Shown here: positions 20,225-31,806 of the stretch, piece by piece
Numbering within the stretch: the first letter of the stretch is position 1
How the letters are laid out: each line of letters begins with the position of its first letter
Assembly: GCF_050624435.1 (NCBI RefSeq)
Contig: NW_027459175.1
Span: 62,001-126,000, forward strand
DNA from: Tenrec ecaudatus
Taxonomy: Eukaryota; Chordata; Mammalia; Afrosoricida; Tenrecidae
Direction: 5' to 3'
Length of the DNA stretch: 64,000 nucleotides
Position numbers and translations under genes: made by a program
The notes under the pieces: generated by a model
Databases searched by the model: none
Seen by the model: the letters and a program-made list of their open reading frames with translations, nothing else
What the model was told of the DNA's origin: nothing

Positions 20225-20943
20225 GCCCCAGGCCTGGGGTGCCCCAGCCCTTAGACTTTGGGAGCCCCAGGCCTGGGGCGCCCCAGCCCTTAGGCTTAGC
20301 GAGCCCCAGGCCTTAGGATTTGGAACCCTAGGCCTGGGGCGCCCCAACCCTTTGGTTTTGGGAGCCCCAGGCTTGTTGAGCCCCAGTCCTTAGGCTTAGG
20401 AAGCCCCAGGTCTGGGGCGCCCCAACTCGTCGGCTTAGGGAGCCCCTGGCTTGGGTCGCCCCAGCCTTTAGGCTTAGGGAGCCCCAGGCCTGGGGCGCCA
20501 CAGCCCTTAGGCTGTGGGAGACCCAGGCCTGGGTGCCCCAGTCCTTAGTCTTTGGGAGCCCCAGCCTGGGGCGCCTCAGCCCTTAGGCTTCGGGAGCCAA
20601 GTCTTGGGGTTCCCCAGCCCTTAGACTTAGGGAGCCCAAGACCTGGGGCACCCCAGCCTTTAGGCTTAGGGAGCTCCAGGCCTGGGCGCCCCGCACTTAG
20701 GATAAGGGAGCCCCAGGTGGGCGCCCCAGCCTTTAGGCTTAGGGAGCCCCAGGCCTGGCGCGCCACAGCCCTTAGGCTTAGGGTGCCACAGGCATGGGAA
20801 TCCCCAGGCCTTAGGCCTTGGGAGCCCCAAGCCTGGGGCGCCCCAGCCCTTAGGCTTAGGGAGCCGCAGGTCGGGGGGCCGCTTTCCCTTAGGTTTTGCG
20901 AGCCCTAGGCCTGGGGCGCACCAGCCCTTAGGCTTAGGGGGGA
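18578..20943. repeat. HOR unit 2 (2,366 bp)
   Basis: The unit runs from marker to marker. It is longer than unit 1 by 329 bp because it includes extra monomers after GGGACATAAGG near 20180, including 23-bp and 36-bp short monomers (36-bp at 20697-20732). CTTTTTGAGCC is at 19572. Confidence 0.88.
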
Positions 20944-23900
20944 CCTGGCCTGTGTCGCCCCAGCACTTAGGTTTGGGACCCCAGGCCTGGGGCGCCCCAG
21001 CACTTAGGCTTTGGAACACCAGGCTTGGGGCGCCCCAGCCCTTAGGCTTAGGGAGCCGAAGGCATGGGGAGCCCCAGCCCTTAGGCTTAGGGAGCCCTAG
21101 GCCTGGGTTGGCCCAGCCCTTAGGCTTTGGAACCCCAGGCCTGGGGCGCCTCAGCCCTTAGACTTAGGGAGCCCCAGGCCTGGGGCGCCCCAGCCCGTAG
21201 GCTTAGGGAGCACAAGGCCTGGGGCGCCCCAGCCCTTAGTTTTAGAGAACCCCAGGCCTGTGGCGCCCCAGCCCATAGGCTAGGGAGCCCCTGCTTGGGG
21301 CGCCCCAGCCCTTACCCTTAGGGAGGCCCCGGCCTGGGACGCCCCAGCCCTTAGGCTTAGGGAGCCCCCGGTCTGGAGCACCCCAGCCCTTAGGCTTAGG
21401 GAGCCCCAAGCCGGGGGCACCCCAGCCCTTAGGCTAAGGGAACCCCAGGCCTGGGGAGACCCAGCCCTTAGGCTTAGGGAGGCCCAGGCCGGGGACGCCC
21501 CAACCCTTAGGCTTTTGGGAGCCCCAGGCCTGGGGCATCCCTGCCCTTCGGCTTTGGGGGCCCCAGGCCTGGGGCGCCCCATCCCTTTGGCTTAGCGAGA
21601 CTCAGGCCTGGGGAGCCCCAACCCTTAGGCTTAGGGAGCCCCAGGACTGGGGCGCCCCAGCACTTAGGCTTGGGAAGCCTAGGCCTGGGGCGACCCAGCC
21701 CTTAGGCTTAGCGAGCTCCAGACCCGGGGAGCCCCAGCCTTTAGGCTTAGGGCGCCCCAGGCCTGGGGAACCCCAGCCCTTCGGCTTTGGGAGCCCCAGG
21801 CCTGGGGCGCCCCAACCCTTAGGCTTATTGAGCCCTAGGCCAGGGGCTTCCCAGCCCACAGGTATTGGGAGCCCAAAGCCTGGGGCACTCAAGCCCTTAG
21901 GATTTGGGAGCCCCGTGCCTGGGGCACCCGAGCCCTTAGGCTTTTTGAGCCTCAGGTCTGGGGCGCCCCTTTCCCTTCGGTTTTGGGAGCCCCAGTCCTG
22001 GGGCGCCACAGCCCTTAGTCTTAGTGAGGCCCAGGCCTGGGGCGCCCCAGCCCTTAGGCTTTGGAACCCCAGTCCTGGGGCACCCCTGCCCGTAGGCTTT
22101 GGGAGCCCCAGGCTGGGGCGCCCCAGCCCTTAGTCTTAGGGAGTCCCAGGCTCGGGGCGCCCCGGCACTTAGGCTTTGGTAGCCCCAGGCTGGGGCGCCC
22201 CAGCCCTTAGGCTTAGGGAGTCCCAGGCCCGGGGTTTCCCAGCCCTTAGGCTTAGGGAGCCCCAGGCCCGTGGCGCCCCAGCCCTTAGGATTTTGAGCCT
22301 CAGGCCTGGTGGGGCCGAGCCTTAAGGCTTTCGGAGACGCAGGTCTGGGGGCCCATTTCCCTTAGGTTTTGGGAGCCCCAGGCCTGGGGCGCCCAAACCC
22401 TTAGGATAAGGGAGGACCTGGCCTGTGTCGCCCTAGCCCTTTGGATTTGGGAGCCCCAGCCCTGGGGCGCACCAGCCCTTAGGCTTAGCGAGCCCCAGGC
22501 CTTAGGCTTTGGGAACCCCAGGCCTGGGTCACCCCATCCCTTAAGCTTTGGGACATAAGGCCTGGGGCACCCCAGCCCTTAGGCTTTGGTAGCTCCAGGC
22601 CTGGGGCGCCCCAGCCCTTAGGATTTGGGAGCCCCAGGCCTGGGGCGCCCCAGCCCTTAGGCTTAGCGAGCCCCAGGCCTTAGGATTTGGAACCCTAGGC
22701 CAGGGGCGTCCCAACCCTTTGGCTTTGGGAGCCCCAGGCTTGTTGAGCCGCAGTCCTTAGGCTTAAGAAGCCCCAGGCCCGGGGCGCCCCAACTCGTAGG
22801 CTTAGGGAGCCCCTGGCTTGGGTCGCCCCAGCCTTTAGGCTTAGGGAGCCCCAGGCCTGGGGCGCCACAGCCCTTAGGCTGTGGGAGACCCAGGCCTGGG
22901 TCGCCCCAGTCCTTAGTCTTTGGGAGCCACAGCCTGGGTCGCCCCAGCCCTTAGGCTTCGGGAGCCAAGTCTTGGGGTGCCCCAGCCCTTAGACTTAGGG
23001 AGCCCAAGGCCTGGGGCGCCCCAGCCTTTAGGCTTAGGGAGCTCCAGGCCTGGGCGCCCCAGCACTTAGGATAAGGGAGCCGCAGGTGGGCGCCCCAGCC
23101 TTTAGGCTTAGGGAGCCCCAGGCCTGGCGCGCCACAGCCCTTAGGCTTAGGGAGACCCAGGTCTGGGACGCATTAGCCCTTAGGCTTAGGGGGCCCCAAC
23201 CCTGGGGCGTCCCAGCCCTTAAGCTTAGGGCGCCCCAAGCCTGGGCTCCCCAGCCCTTAGGTTTGGGAGACCAAGGCCTGGGGCGCCCCAGCCCTTAGGT
23301 TTTGGTAGCCCCAGGCCTGGGGCGCCCCAGCCCTTATGCTTTGGGAGCCCCAGGCCTGGGGCGCCCAAGCCCTTAGGTTTGGGAGCCCCAGGCCTGCGGC
23401 GCACCAGCCCTTAGGTTTGGGAGCCCCAGGCCTGGGGCGCCCCCGCCCTTAGGCTTAGGGAGACCCAGGCCAGGGGCGCCCCTGCCCTTAGGCTTAGAGA
23501 GCCCCATTCCTGGGACACCCCAGCCCTTAGGCTTTGGCAGCCCCAGGCCTGGAGTGCCTCAACCCTTAGTCTTTGGTATTCCCTGGCCTGGAGCACCGCA
23601 GCACTTAGGCTTTTGGAGCCCGATGCCTGGGGTGCCCCAGCCCTTAGGCTTAGGGAGCCGCAGGTCTGGGGGCCGCTTTCCCTTAGGTTTTGAGAGCCCT
23701 AGGCCTGGGGCGCCCCAGCCCTTAGGCTTAGGGGGGACCTGGCCTGTGTCGCCCCAGCACTTAGGTTTGGGACCCCAGGCCTGGGGCGCCCCAGCACTTA
23801 GGCTTTGGAACACCAGGCTTGGGGCGCCCCAGCCCTTAGGCTTAGGGAGCCAAAGGCATGGGGAGCCCCATCCCTTAGGCTTAGGGAGCCCTAGGCCTGG

Positions 23901-25380
23901 GTTGGCCCAGCCCTTAGGCTTTGGAACCCCAGGCCTGGGGCGCCTCAGCCCTTAGACTTAGGGAGCCCCAGGCCTGGGGCGCCCCATCCCGTAGGTTTAG
24001 GGAGCACTAGGCCTGGGGCGCCCCAGGCCTTAGTCTTAGAGAACCCCAGGCCTGTGGCGCCCCAGCCCATAGGCTAGGGAGCCCCTGCTTGGGGCGCCCC
24101 AGCCCTTAGCCTTAGGGAGCCCCCGGCCTGGGACGCCCCAGCCCTTAGGCTTAGGGAGCCCCCGGCCTGGAGCACCCCAGCCCTTAGGCTTGGGGACCCC
24201 CAAGCCGGGGGCACCCCAGCCCTTAGGCTAAGGGAACCCCAGGCCTGGGGAGACCCAGCCCTTAGGCTTAGGGAGGCCCAGGCCGGGGACGCCCCATCCC
24301 TTAGGCTTTGGGAGCCCCAGGCCTGGGACATCCCTGCCCTTCGGCTTTGGGAGCCCCATGCCTGGGGCACCCCATCCCTTTGGCTTAGCGAGACTCAGGC
24401 CCGGGGCGCCCCAACCCTTAGGCTTAGGGAGCCCCAGGCCTGGGGCGCCCCAGCACTTAGGATTGGGAACCCTAGGCCTGGGGCGACCCAGCCCTTAGGC
24501 TTAGCGAGCCCCAGGCCTGGGGAACCCCAGCCCTTCGGCTTTGGGAGCCCCAGGCCTGGGGCGCCCCAACCCTTAGGCTTATGGAGCCCTAGGCCAGGGG
24601 CTCCCCAGCCCACAGGCATTGGGAGCCCTAAGCCTGGGGCGCTCAAGCCCTTAGGATTTGGGAGCCCCGTGCCTGGGGCGCCAGAGCCCTTAGGCTTTTT
24701 GAGCCTCAGGTCTGGGGCGCCCCTTTCCCTTCGGTTTTGGGAGCCCCAGTCCTGGGGCGCCTCAGCCCTTAGTCTTAGGGAGGCCCAGGCCTGGGGCGCC
24801 CCAGCCCTTAGGCTTTGGAACCCCAGTCCTGGGGCACCCCTGCCCGTAGGCTTTGGGAGCCCCAGGCTGGGGCGCCCCAGCCCTTAGTCTTAGGGAGTCC
24901 CAGGCTCGGGGCGCCCCGGCACTTAGGCTTTGGTAGCCCCAGACTGGGGCGCCCCAGCACTTAGGCTTAGGGAGTCCCAGGCCCGTGGCGCCCCAGCCCT
25001 TAGGATTTTGAGCCTCAGGCCTGGGGGGGCCGAGCCTTAAGGCTTTCGGAGACGCAGGTCTGGGGGCCCCTTTCCCTTAGGTTTTGGGAGCCCCAGTCCT
25101 GGGGCGCCCAAACCCTTAGGATAAGGGAGGACCTGGCCTGTGTCGCCTTAGCCCTTTGGATTTGGGAGCCCCAGCCCTGGGGCGCACCAGCGCTTAGGCT
25201 TAGCGAGCCCCAGGCCTTAGGCTTTGGGAACCCTAGGCCTGGGTCACCCCATCCCTTAAGCTTTGGGACATAAGGCCTGGGGCACCCCAGCCCTTAGGCT
25301 TTGGTAGCTCCAGGCCTGGGGCGCCCCAGCCCTTAGGATTTGGGAGCCCCAGGCCTGGGGCGCCCAAGCCCTTAGGCTTG
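20264..25380. repeat. 5.12-kb two-unit duplication, copy 1
   Basis: This copy matches 25384-30560 at an offset of 5,120 bp up to about 23650 and 5,198 bp afterwards. The left limit is near 20264. Scattered substitutions are visible, for example 20863 G versus 25983 C and 21894 C versus 27014 G. By eye the copies appear about 99% identical or better. The duplicated segment carries two HOR unit types in tandem. Confidence 0.9.
20944..23737. repeat. HOR unit 3 (2,794 bp)
   Basis: The unit runs from marker to marker. CTTTTTGAGCC is at 21939, GGGACATAAGG near 22550, and the GGGACGCATTAG block is present at 23165 (absent from units 1, 2 and 4). It pairs with unit 5, the two lying 5,120 bp apart. 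Confidence 0.88.
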
Positions 25381-26063
25381 GGAGTCCCAGGCCTGGGGCG
25401 CCCCAGCCCTTAGGCTTAGCGAGCCCCAGGCCTTAGGATTTGGAACCCTAGGCCTGGGGCGCACCAACCCTTTGGCTTTGGGAGCTCCAGGCTTGTTGAG
25501 CCCCAGTCCTTAGGCTTAGGAAGCCCCAGGCCCGGGGCGCCCCAACTCGTAGGCTTAGGGAGCCCCTGGCTTGGGTCGTCCCAGCCTTTAGGCTTAGGGA
25601 GCCCCAGGCCTGGGGCGCCACAGCCCTTAGGCTGTGGGAGACCCAGGCCTGGGTGCCCCAGTCCTTAGTCTTTGGGAGCCCCAGCCTGGGGCGCCTCAGC
25701 CCTTAGGCTTCGGGAGCCAAGTCTTGGGGTTCCCCAGCCCTTAGACTTAGGAAGCCCAAGGCCTGGGGCGCCCCAGCCTTTAGGCTTAGGGAGCTCCAGG
25801 CCTGGGCGCCCCGCACTTAGGATAAGGGAGCCCCAGGTCGGCGCCCCAGCCTTTAGGCTTAGGGAGCCCCAGGCCTGGCGCGCCACAGCCCTTAGGCTTA
25901 GGGTGCCACAGGCATGGGAATCCCCAGGCCTTAGGCCTTGGGAGCCCCAAGCCTGGGGCGCCCCAGCCCTTAGGCTTAGGGACCCGCAGGTCGGGGGGCC
26001 GCTTTCCCTTAGGTTTTGCGAGCCCTAGGCCTGGGGCGCACCAGCCCTTAGGCTTAGGGGGGA
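23738..26063. repeat. HOR unit 4 (2,326 bp)
   Basis: The unit runs from marker to marker. It lacks the GGGACGCAT block. CTTTTTGAGCC is at 24693 and GGGACATAAGG near 25265. It is 468 bp, exactly 12 monomers, shorter than unit 3. Confidence 0.88.
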
Positions 26064-29000
26064 CCTGGCCTGTGTCGCCCCAGCACTTAGGTTTGGGACC
26101 CCAGGCCTGGGGCGCCCCAGCACTTAGGCTTTGGAACACCAGGCTTGGGGCGCCCCAGCCCTTAGGCTTAGGGAGCCGAAGGCATGGGGAGCCCCAGCCC
26201 TTAGGCTTAGGGAGCCCTAGGCCTGGGTTGGCCCAGCCCTTAGGCTTTGGAACCCCAGGCCTGGGGCGCCTCAGCCCTTAGACTTAGGGAGCCCCAGGCC
26301 TGGGGCGCCCCAGCCCGTAGGCTTAGGGAGCACAAGGCCTGGGGCGCCCCAGCCCTTAGTTTTAGAGAACCCCAGGCCTGTGGCGCCCCAGCCCATAGGC
26401 TAGGGAGCCCCTGCTTGGGGCGCCCCAGCCCTTACCCTTAGGGAGGCCCCGGCTTGGGACGCCCCAGCCCTTAGGCTTAGGGAGCCCCCGGTCTGGAGCA
26501 CCCCAGCCCTTAGGCTTAGGGAGCCCCAAGCCGGGGGCACCCCAGCCCTTAGGCTAAGGGAACCCCAGGCCTGGGGAGACCCAGCCCTTAGGCTTAGGGA
26601 GGCCCAGGCCGGGGACGCCCCAACCCTTAGGCTTTTGGGAGCCCCAGGCCTGGGGCATCCCTGCCCTTCGGCTTTGGGGGCCCCAGGCCTGGGGCGCCCC
26701 ATCCCTTTGGCTTAGCGAGACTCAGGCCTGGGGAGCCCCAACCCTTAGGCTTAGGGAGCCCCAGGACTGGGGCGCCCCAGCACTTAGGCTTGGGAAGCCT
26801 AGGCCTGGGGCGACCCAGCCCTTAGGCTTAGCGAGCTCCAGACCCGGGGAGCCCCAGCCTTTAGGCTTAGGGCGCCCCAGGCCTGGGGAACCCCAGCCCT
26901 TCGGCTTTGGGAGCCCCAGGCCTGGGGCGCCCCAACCCTTAGGCTTATTGAGCCCTAGGCCAGGGGCTTCCCAGCCCACAGGTATTGGGAGCCCAAAGCC
27001 TGGGGCACTCAAGCGCTTAGGATTTGGGAGCCCCGTGCCTGGGGCACCCGAGCCCTTAGGCTTTTTGAGCCTCAGGTCTGGGGCGCCCCTTTCCCTTCGG
27101 TTTTGGGAGCCCCAGTCCTGGGGCGCCACAGCCCTTAGTCTTAGTGAGGCCCAGGCCTGGGGCGCCCCAGCCCTTAGGCTTTGGAACCCCAGTCCTGGGG
27201 CACCCCTGCCCGTAGGCTTTGGGAGCCCCAGGCTGGGGCGCCCCAGCCCTTAGTCTTAGGGAGTCCCAGGCTCGGGGCGCCCCGGCACTTAGGCTTTGGT
27301 AGCCCCAGGCTGGGGCGCCCCAGCCCTTAGGCTTAGGGAGTCCCAGGCCCGGGGTTTCCCAGCCCTTAGGCTTAGGGAGCCCCAGGCCCGTGGCGCCCCA
27401 GCCCTTAGGATTTTGAGCCTCAGGCCTGGTGGGGCCGAGCCTTAAGGCTTTCGGAGACGCAGGTCTGGGGGCCCATTTCCCTTAGGTTTTGGGAGCCCCA
27501 GGCCTGGGGCGCCCAAACCCTTAGGATAAGGGAGGACCTGGCCTGTGTCGCCCTAGCCCTTTGGATTTGGGAGCCCCAGCCCTGGGGCGCACCAGCCCTT
27601 AGGCTTAGCGAGCCCCAGGCCTTAGGCTTTGGGAACCCCAGGCCTGGGTCACCCCATCCCTTAAGCTTTGGGACATAAGGCCTGGGGCACCCCAGCCCTT
27701 AGGCTTTGGTAGCTCCAGGCCTGGGGCGCCCCAGCCCTTAGGATTTGGGAGCCCCAGGCCTGGGGCGCCCCAGCCCTTAGGCTTAGCGAGCCCCAGGCCT
27801 TAGGATTTGGAACCCTAGGCCAGGGGCGTCCCAACCCTTTGGCTTTGGGAGCCCCAGGCTTGTTGACCCGCAGTCCTTAGGCTTAAGAAGCCCCAGGCCC
27901 GGGGCGCCCCAACTCGTAGGCTTAGGGAGCCCCTGGCTTGGGTCGCCCCAGCCTTTAGGCTTAGGGAGCCCCAGGCCTGCGGCGCCACAGCCCTTAGGCT
28001 GTGGGAGACCCAGGCCTGGGTCGCCCCAGTCCTTAGTCTTTGGGAGCCACAGCCTGGGTCGCCCCAGCCCTTAGGCTTCGGGAGCCAAGTCTTGGGGTGC
28101 CCCAGCCCTTAGACTTAGGGAGCCCAAGGCCTGGGGCGCCCCAGCCTTTAGGCTTAGGGAGCTCCAGGCCTGGGCGCCCCAGCACTTAGGATAAGGGAGC
28201 CGCAGGTGGGCGCCCCAGCCTTTAGGCTTAGGGAGCCCCAGGCCTGGCGCGCCACAGCCCTTAGGCTTAGGGAGACCCAGGTCTGGGACGCATTAGCCCT
28301 TAGGCTTAGGGGGCCCCAACCCTGGGGCGTCCCAGCCCTTAAGCTTAGGGCGCCCCAAGCCTGGGCTCCCCAGCCCTTAGGTTTGGGAGACCAAGGCCTG
28401 GGGCGCCCCAGCCCTTAGGTTTTGGTAGCCCCAGGCCTGGGGCGCCCCAGCCCTTATGCTTTGGGAGCCCCAGGCCTGGGGCGCCCAAGCCCTTAGGTTT
28501 GGGAGCCCCAGGCCTGCGGCGCCCCAGCCCTTAGGTTTGGGAGCCCCAGGCCTGGGGCGCCCACGCCCTTAGGCTTAGGGAGACCCAGGCCAGGGGCGCC
28601 CCTGCCCTTAGGCTTAGAGAGCCCCATTCCTGGGACACCCCAGCCCTTAGGCTTTGGCAGCCCCAGGCCTGGAGCGCCTCAACCCTTAGTCTTTGGTATT
28701 CCCTGGCCTGGAGCACCGCAGCACTTAGGCTTTTGGAGCCCGATGCCTGGGGTGCCCCAGCCCTTAGGCTTAGGGTGCCCCAGGCATGGGACGCCCCAGG
28801 CCTTAGGCCTTGGGAGCCCCAAGCCTGGGGCGCCCCAGCCCTTAAGCTTAGGGAGCCGCAGGTCTGGGGGCCGCTTTCCCTTAGGTTTTGAGAGCCCTAG
28901 GCCTGGGGCGCCCCAGCCCTTAGGCTTAGGGGGGACCTGGCCTGTGTCGCCCCAGCACTTAGGTTTGGGACCCCAGGCCTGGGGCGCCCCAGCACTTAGG

Positions 29001-30580
29001 CTTTGGAACACCAGGCTTGGGGCGCCCCAGCCCTTAGGCTTAGGGAGCCAAAGGCATGGGGAGCCCCATCCCTTAGGCTTAGGGAGCCCTAGGCCTGGGT
29101 TGGCCCAGCCCTTAGGCTTTGGAACCCCAGGCCTGGGGCGCCTCAGCCCTTAGACTTAGGGAGCCCCAGGCCTGGGGCGCCCCATCCCGTAGGTTTAGGG
29201 AGCACAAGGCCTGGGGCGCCCCAGGCCTTAGTCTTAGAGAACCCCAGGCCTGTGGCGCCCCAGCCCATAGGCTAGGGAGCCCCTGCTTGGGGCGCCCCAG
29301 CCCTTAGCCTTAGGGAGCCCCCGGCCTGGGACGCCCCAGCCCTTAGGCTTAGGGAGCCCCCGGCCTGGAGCACCCCAGCCCTTAGGCTTGGGGACCCCCA
29401 AGCCGGGGGCACCCCAGCCCTTAGGCTAAGGGAACCCCAGGCCTGGGGAGACCCAGCCCTTAGGCTTAGGGAGGCCCAGGCCGGGGACGCCCCATCCCTT
29501 AGGCTTTGGGAGCCCCAGGCCTGGGACATCCCTGCCCTTCGGCTTTGGGAGCCCCATGCCTGGGGCACCCCATCCCTTTGGCTTAGCGAGACTCAGGCCC
29601 GGGGCGCCCCAACCCTTAGGCTTAGGGAGCCCCAGGCCTGGGGCGCCCCAGCACTTAGGATTGGGAACCCTAGGCCTGGGGCGACCCAGCCCTTAGGCTT
29701 AGCGAGCCCCAGGCCTGGGGAACCCCAGCCCTTCGGCTTTGGGAGCCCCAGGCCTGGGGCGCCCCAACCCTTAGGCTTATGGAGCCCTAGGCCAGGGGCT
29801 CCCCAGCCCACAGGCATTGGGAGCCCTAAGCCTGGGGCGCTCAAGCCCTTAGGATTTGGGAGCCCCGTGCCTGGGGCGCCAGAGCCCTTAGGCTTTTTGA
29901 GCCTCAGGTCTGGGGCGCCCCTTTCCCTTCGGTTTTGGGAGCCCCAGTCCTGGGGCGCCTCAGCCCTTAGTCTTAGGGAGGCCCAGGCCTGGGGCGCCCC
30001 AGCCCTTAGGCTTTGGAACCCCAGTCCTGGGGCACCCCTGCCCGTAGGCTTTGGGAGCCCCAGGCTGGGGCGCCCCAGCCCTTAGTCTTAGGGAGTCCCA
30101 GGCTCGGGGCGCCCCGGCACTTAGGCTTTGGTAGCCCCAGACTGGGGCGCCCCAGCACTTAGGCTTAGGGAGTCCCAGGCCCGTGGCGCCCCAGCCCTTA
30201 GGATTTTGAGCCTCAGGCCTGGGGGGGCCGAGCCTTAAGGCTTTCGGAGACGCAGGTCTGGGGGCCCCTTTCCCTTAGGTTTTGGGAGCCCCAGTCCTGG
30301 GGCGCCCAAACCCTTAGGATAAGGGAGGACCTGGCCTGTGTCGCCTTAGCCCTTTGGATTTGGGAGCCCCAGCCCTGGGGCGCACCAGCGCTTAGGCTTA
30401 GCGAGCCCCAGGCCTTAGGCTTTGGGAACCCTAGGCCTGGGTCACCCCATCCCTTAAGCTTTGGGACATAAGGCCTGGGGCACCCCAGCCCTTAGGCTTT
30501 GGTAGTTCCAGGCCTGGGGCGCCCCAGCCCTTAGGATTTGGGAGCCCCAGGCCTGGGGCGCCCAAGCCCTTAGGCTTGGG
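25381..30580. repeat. 5.20-kb two-unit duplication, copy 2
   Basis: This is the second copy of the two-unit block. It is longer than copy 1 by 78 bp, two monomers, at about 28770-28850. All other length differences seen are zero to one base. It is followed by a third, partial repetition of the same order from about 30580. Confidence 0.9.
26064..28935. repeat. HOR unit 5 (2,872 bp)
   Basis: The unit runs from marker to marker. It is nearly identical to unit 3 but longer by exactly 78 bp because two extra monomers lie near 28770-28850 (GGGTGCCCCAGGCATGGGAC and the next monomer). CTTTTTGAGCC is at 27059 and the GGGACGCATTAG block at 28285. Confidence 0.9.
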
Positions 30581-31806
30581 AGTCCCAGGCCTGGGGCGCC
30601 CCAGCCCTTAGGCTTAGCGAGCCCCAGGCCTTAGGATTTGGAACCCTAGGCCTGGGGCGCACCAACCCTTTGGCTTTGGGAGCCCCAGGCTTGTTGAGCC
30701 CCAGTCCTTAGGCTTAGGAAGCCCCAGGCCCGGGGCGCCCCAACTCGTAGGCTTAGGGAGCCCCTGGCTTGGGTCGCCCCAGCCTTTAGGCTTAGGGAGC
30801 CCCAGGCCTGGGGCGCCACAGCCCTTAGGCTGTGGGAGACCCAGGCCTGGGGTGCCCCAGTCCTTAGTCTTTGGGAGCCCCAGGCCTGGGGCGCCCCAGC
30901 TCTTAGGCTTCGGGAGCCAAGTCTTGGGGTGCCCCAGCCCTTAGACTTAGGGAGCCCAAGGCCTGGGGCGCCCCAGCCTTTAGGCTTAGGGAGCTCCAGG
31001 CCTGGGCGCCCCAGCACTTAGGATAAGGGAGCCCCAGGTGGGCGCCCCAGCCTTTAGGCTTAGGGAGCCCCAGGCCTGGCGCGCCACAGCCCTTAGGCTT
31101 AGGGAGCCAATGCCTGGCGCGTCACAGACCTTAGGCTTAGGGAGACCCAAGCCTGGGACGCATCAGCCCTTAGGCTTTGGGGGCCCGAACCCTGGGGCGT
31201 CCCAGCCCTTAAGTTTAGGGCGCCCCAAGCCTGGAGCTCCCAAGCCCTTCGGTTTGGGAGACCAAGGCCTGGGGCGCCCCAGCCCTTAGGTTTTGGTAGC
31301 CCCAGGCCTGGGGCGCCCCAGCCCTTATGCTTTGGGAGCCCCAGGCCTGGGGCGCCCAAGCCCTTAGGTTTGGGAGCCCCAGGCCTTCGGCGCCCCAGCC
31401 CTTAGGTTTGGGAGCCCCAGGCCTGGGGCGCCCCCGCCCTTAGGCTTAGGGAGACCCAGGCCTGGGGCACCCCTGCCCTTAGGCTTAGGGAGCCCCATGC
31501 CTGAGACACCCCAGCCCATAGGCTTTGGCAGCCCCAGGCCTGCAGCGCCTCAACCCTTAGTCTTTGGTATTCCCAGGCCTGGAACACCCCAGCACTTAGG
31601 CTTTTGGAGCCCCATGCCTGGGGTGCCCCAGCCCTTAGGCTTAGGGTGCCCCAGGCATGGGATGCCCCAGGCCTTAGGCCTTGGGAGCCCCAAGCCTGGG
31701 GCGCCCCAGCCCTTAGGCTTAGGGAGTCGCAGGTCTGGGGGCCGCTTTCCCTTAGGTTTTGGGAGCCCTAGGCCTCGGGCTCCCCAGCCCTTAGGCTTAG
31801 GGGGGA
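28936..31806. repeat. HOR unit 6 (2,871 bp)
   Basis: The unit runs from marker to marker. Its left part matches unit 4 at an offset of 5,198 bp. Its right part contains the GGGACGCATCAG block (31155) and so resembles units 3 and 5. CTTTTTGAGCC is at 29891. It therefore reads as a hybrid of the two unit types. Confidence 0.85.

Noticed and set aside
20697..20732. A CTCF-like site in the 36-bp monomer (CCCCAGGTGGGCGC)
   Set aside because: It resembles the CTCF core but has an extra base between AGG and GGCGC, so spacing is wrong for a good match. Binding cannot be claimed.
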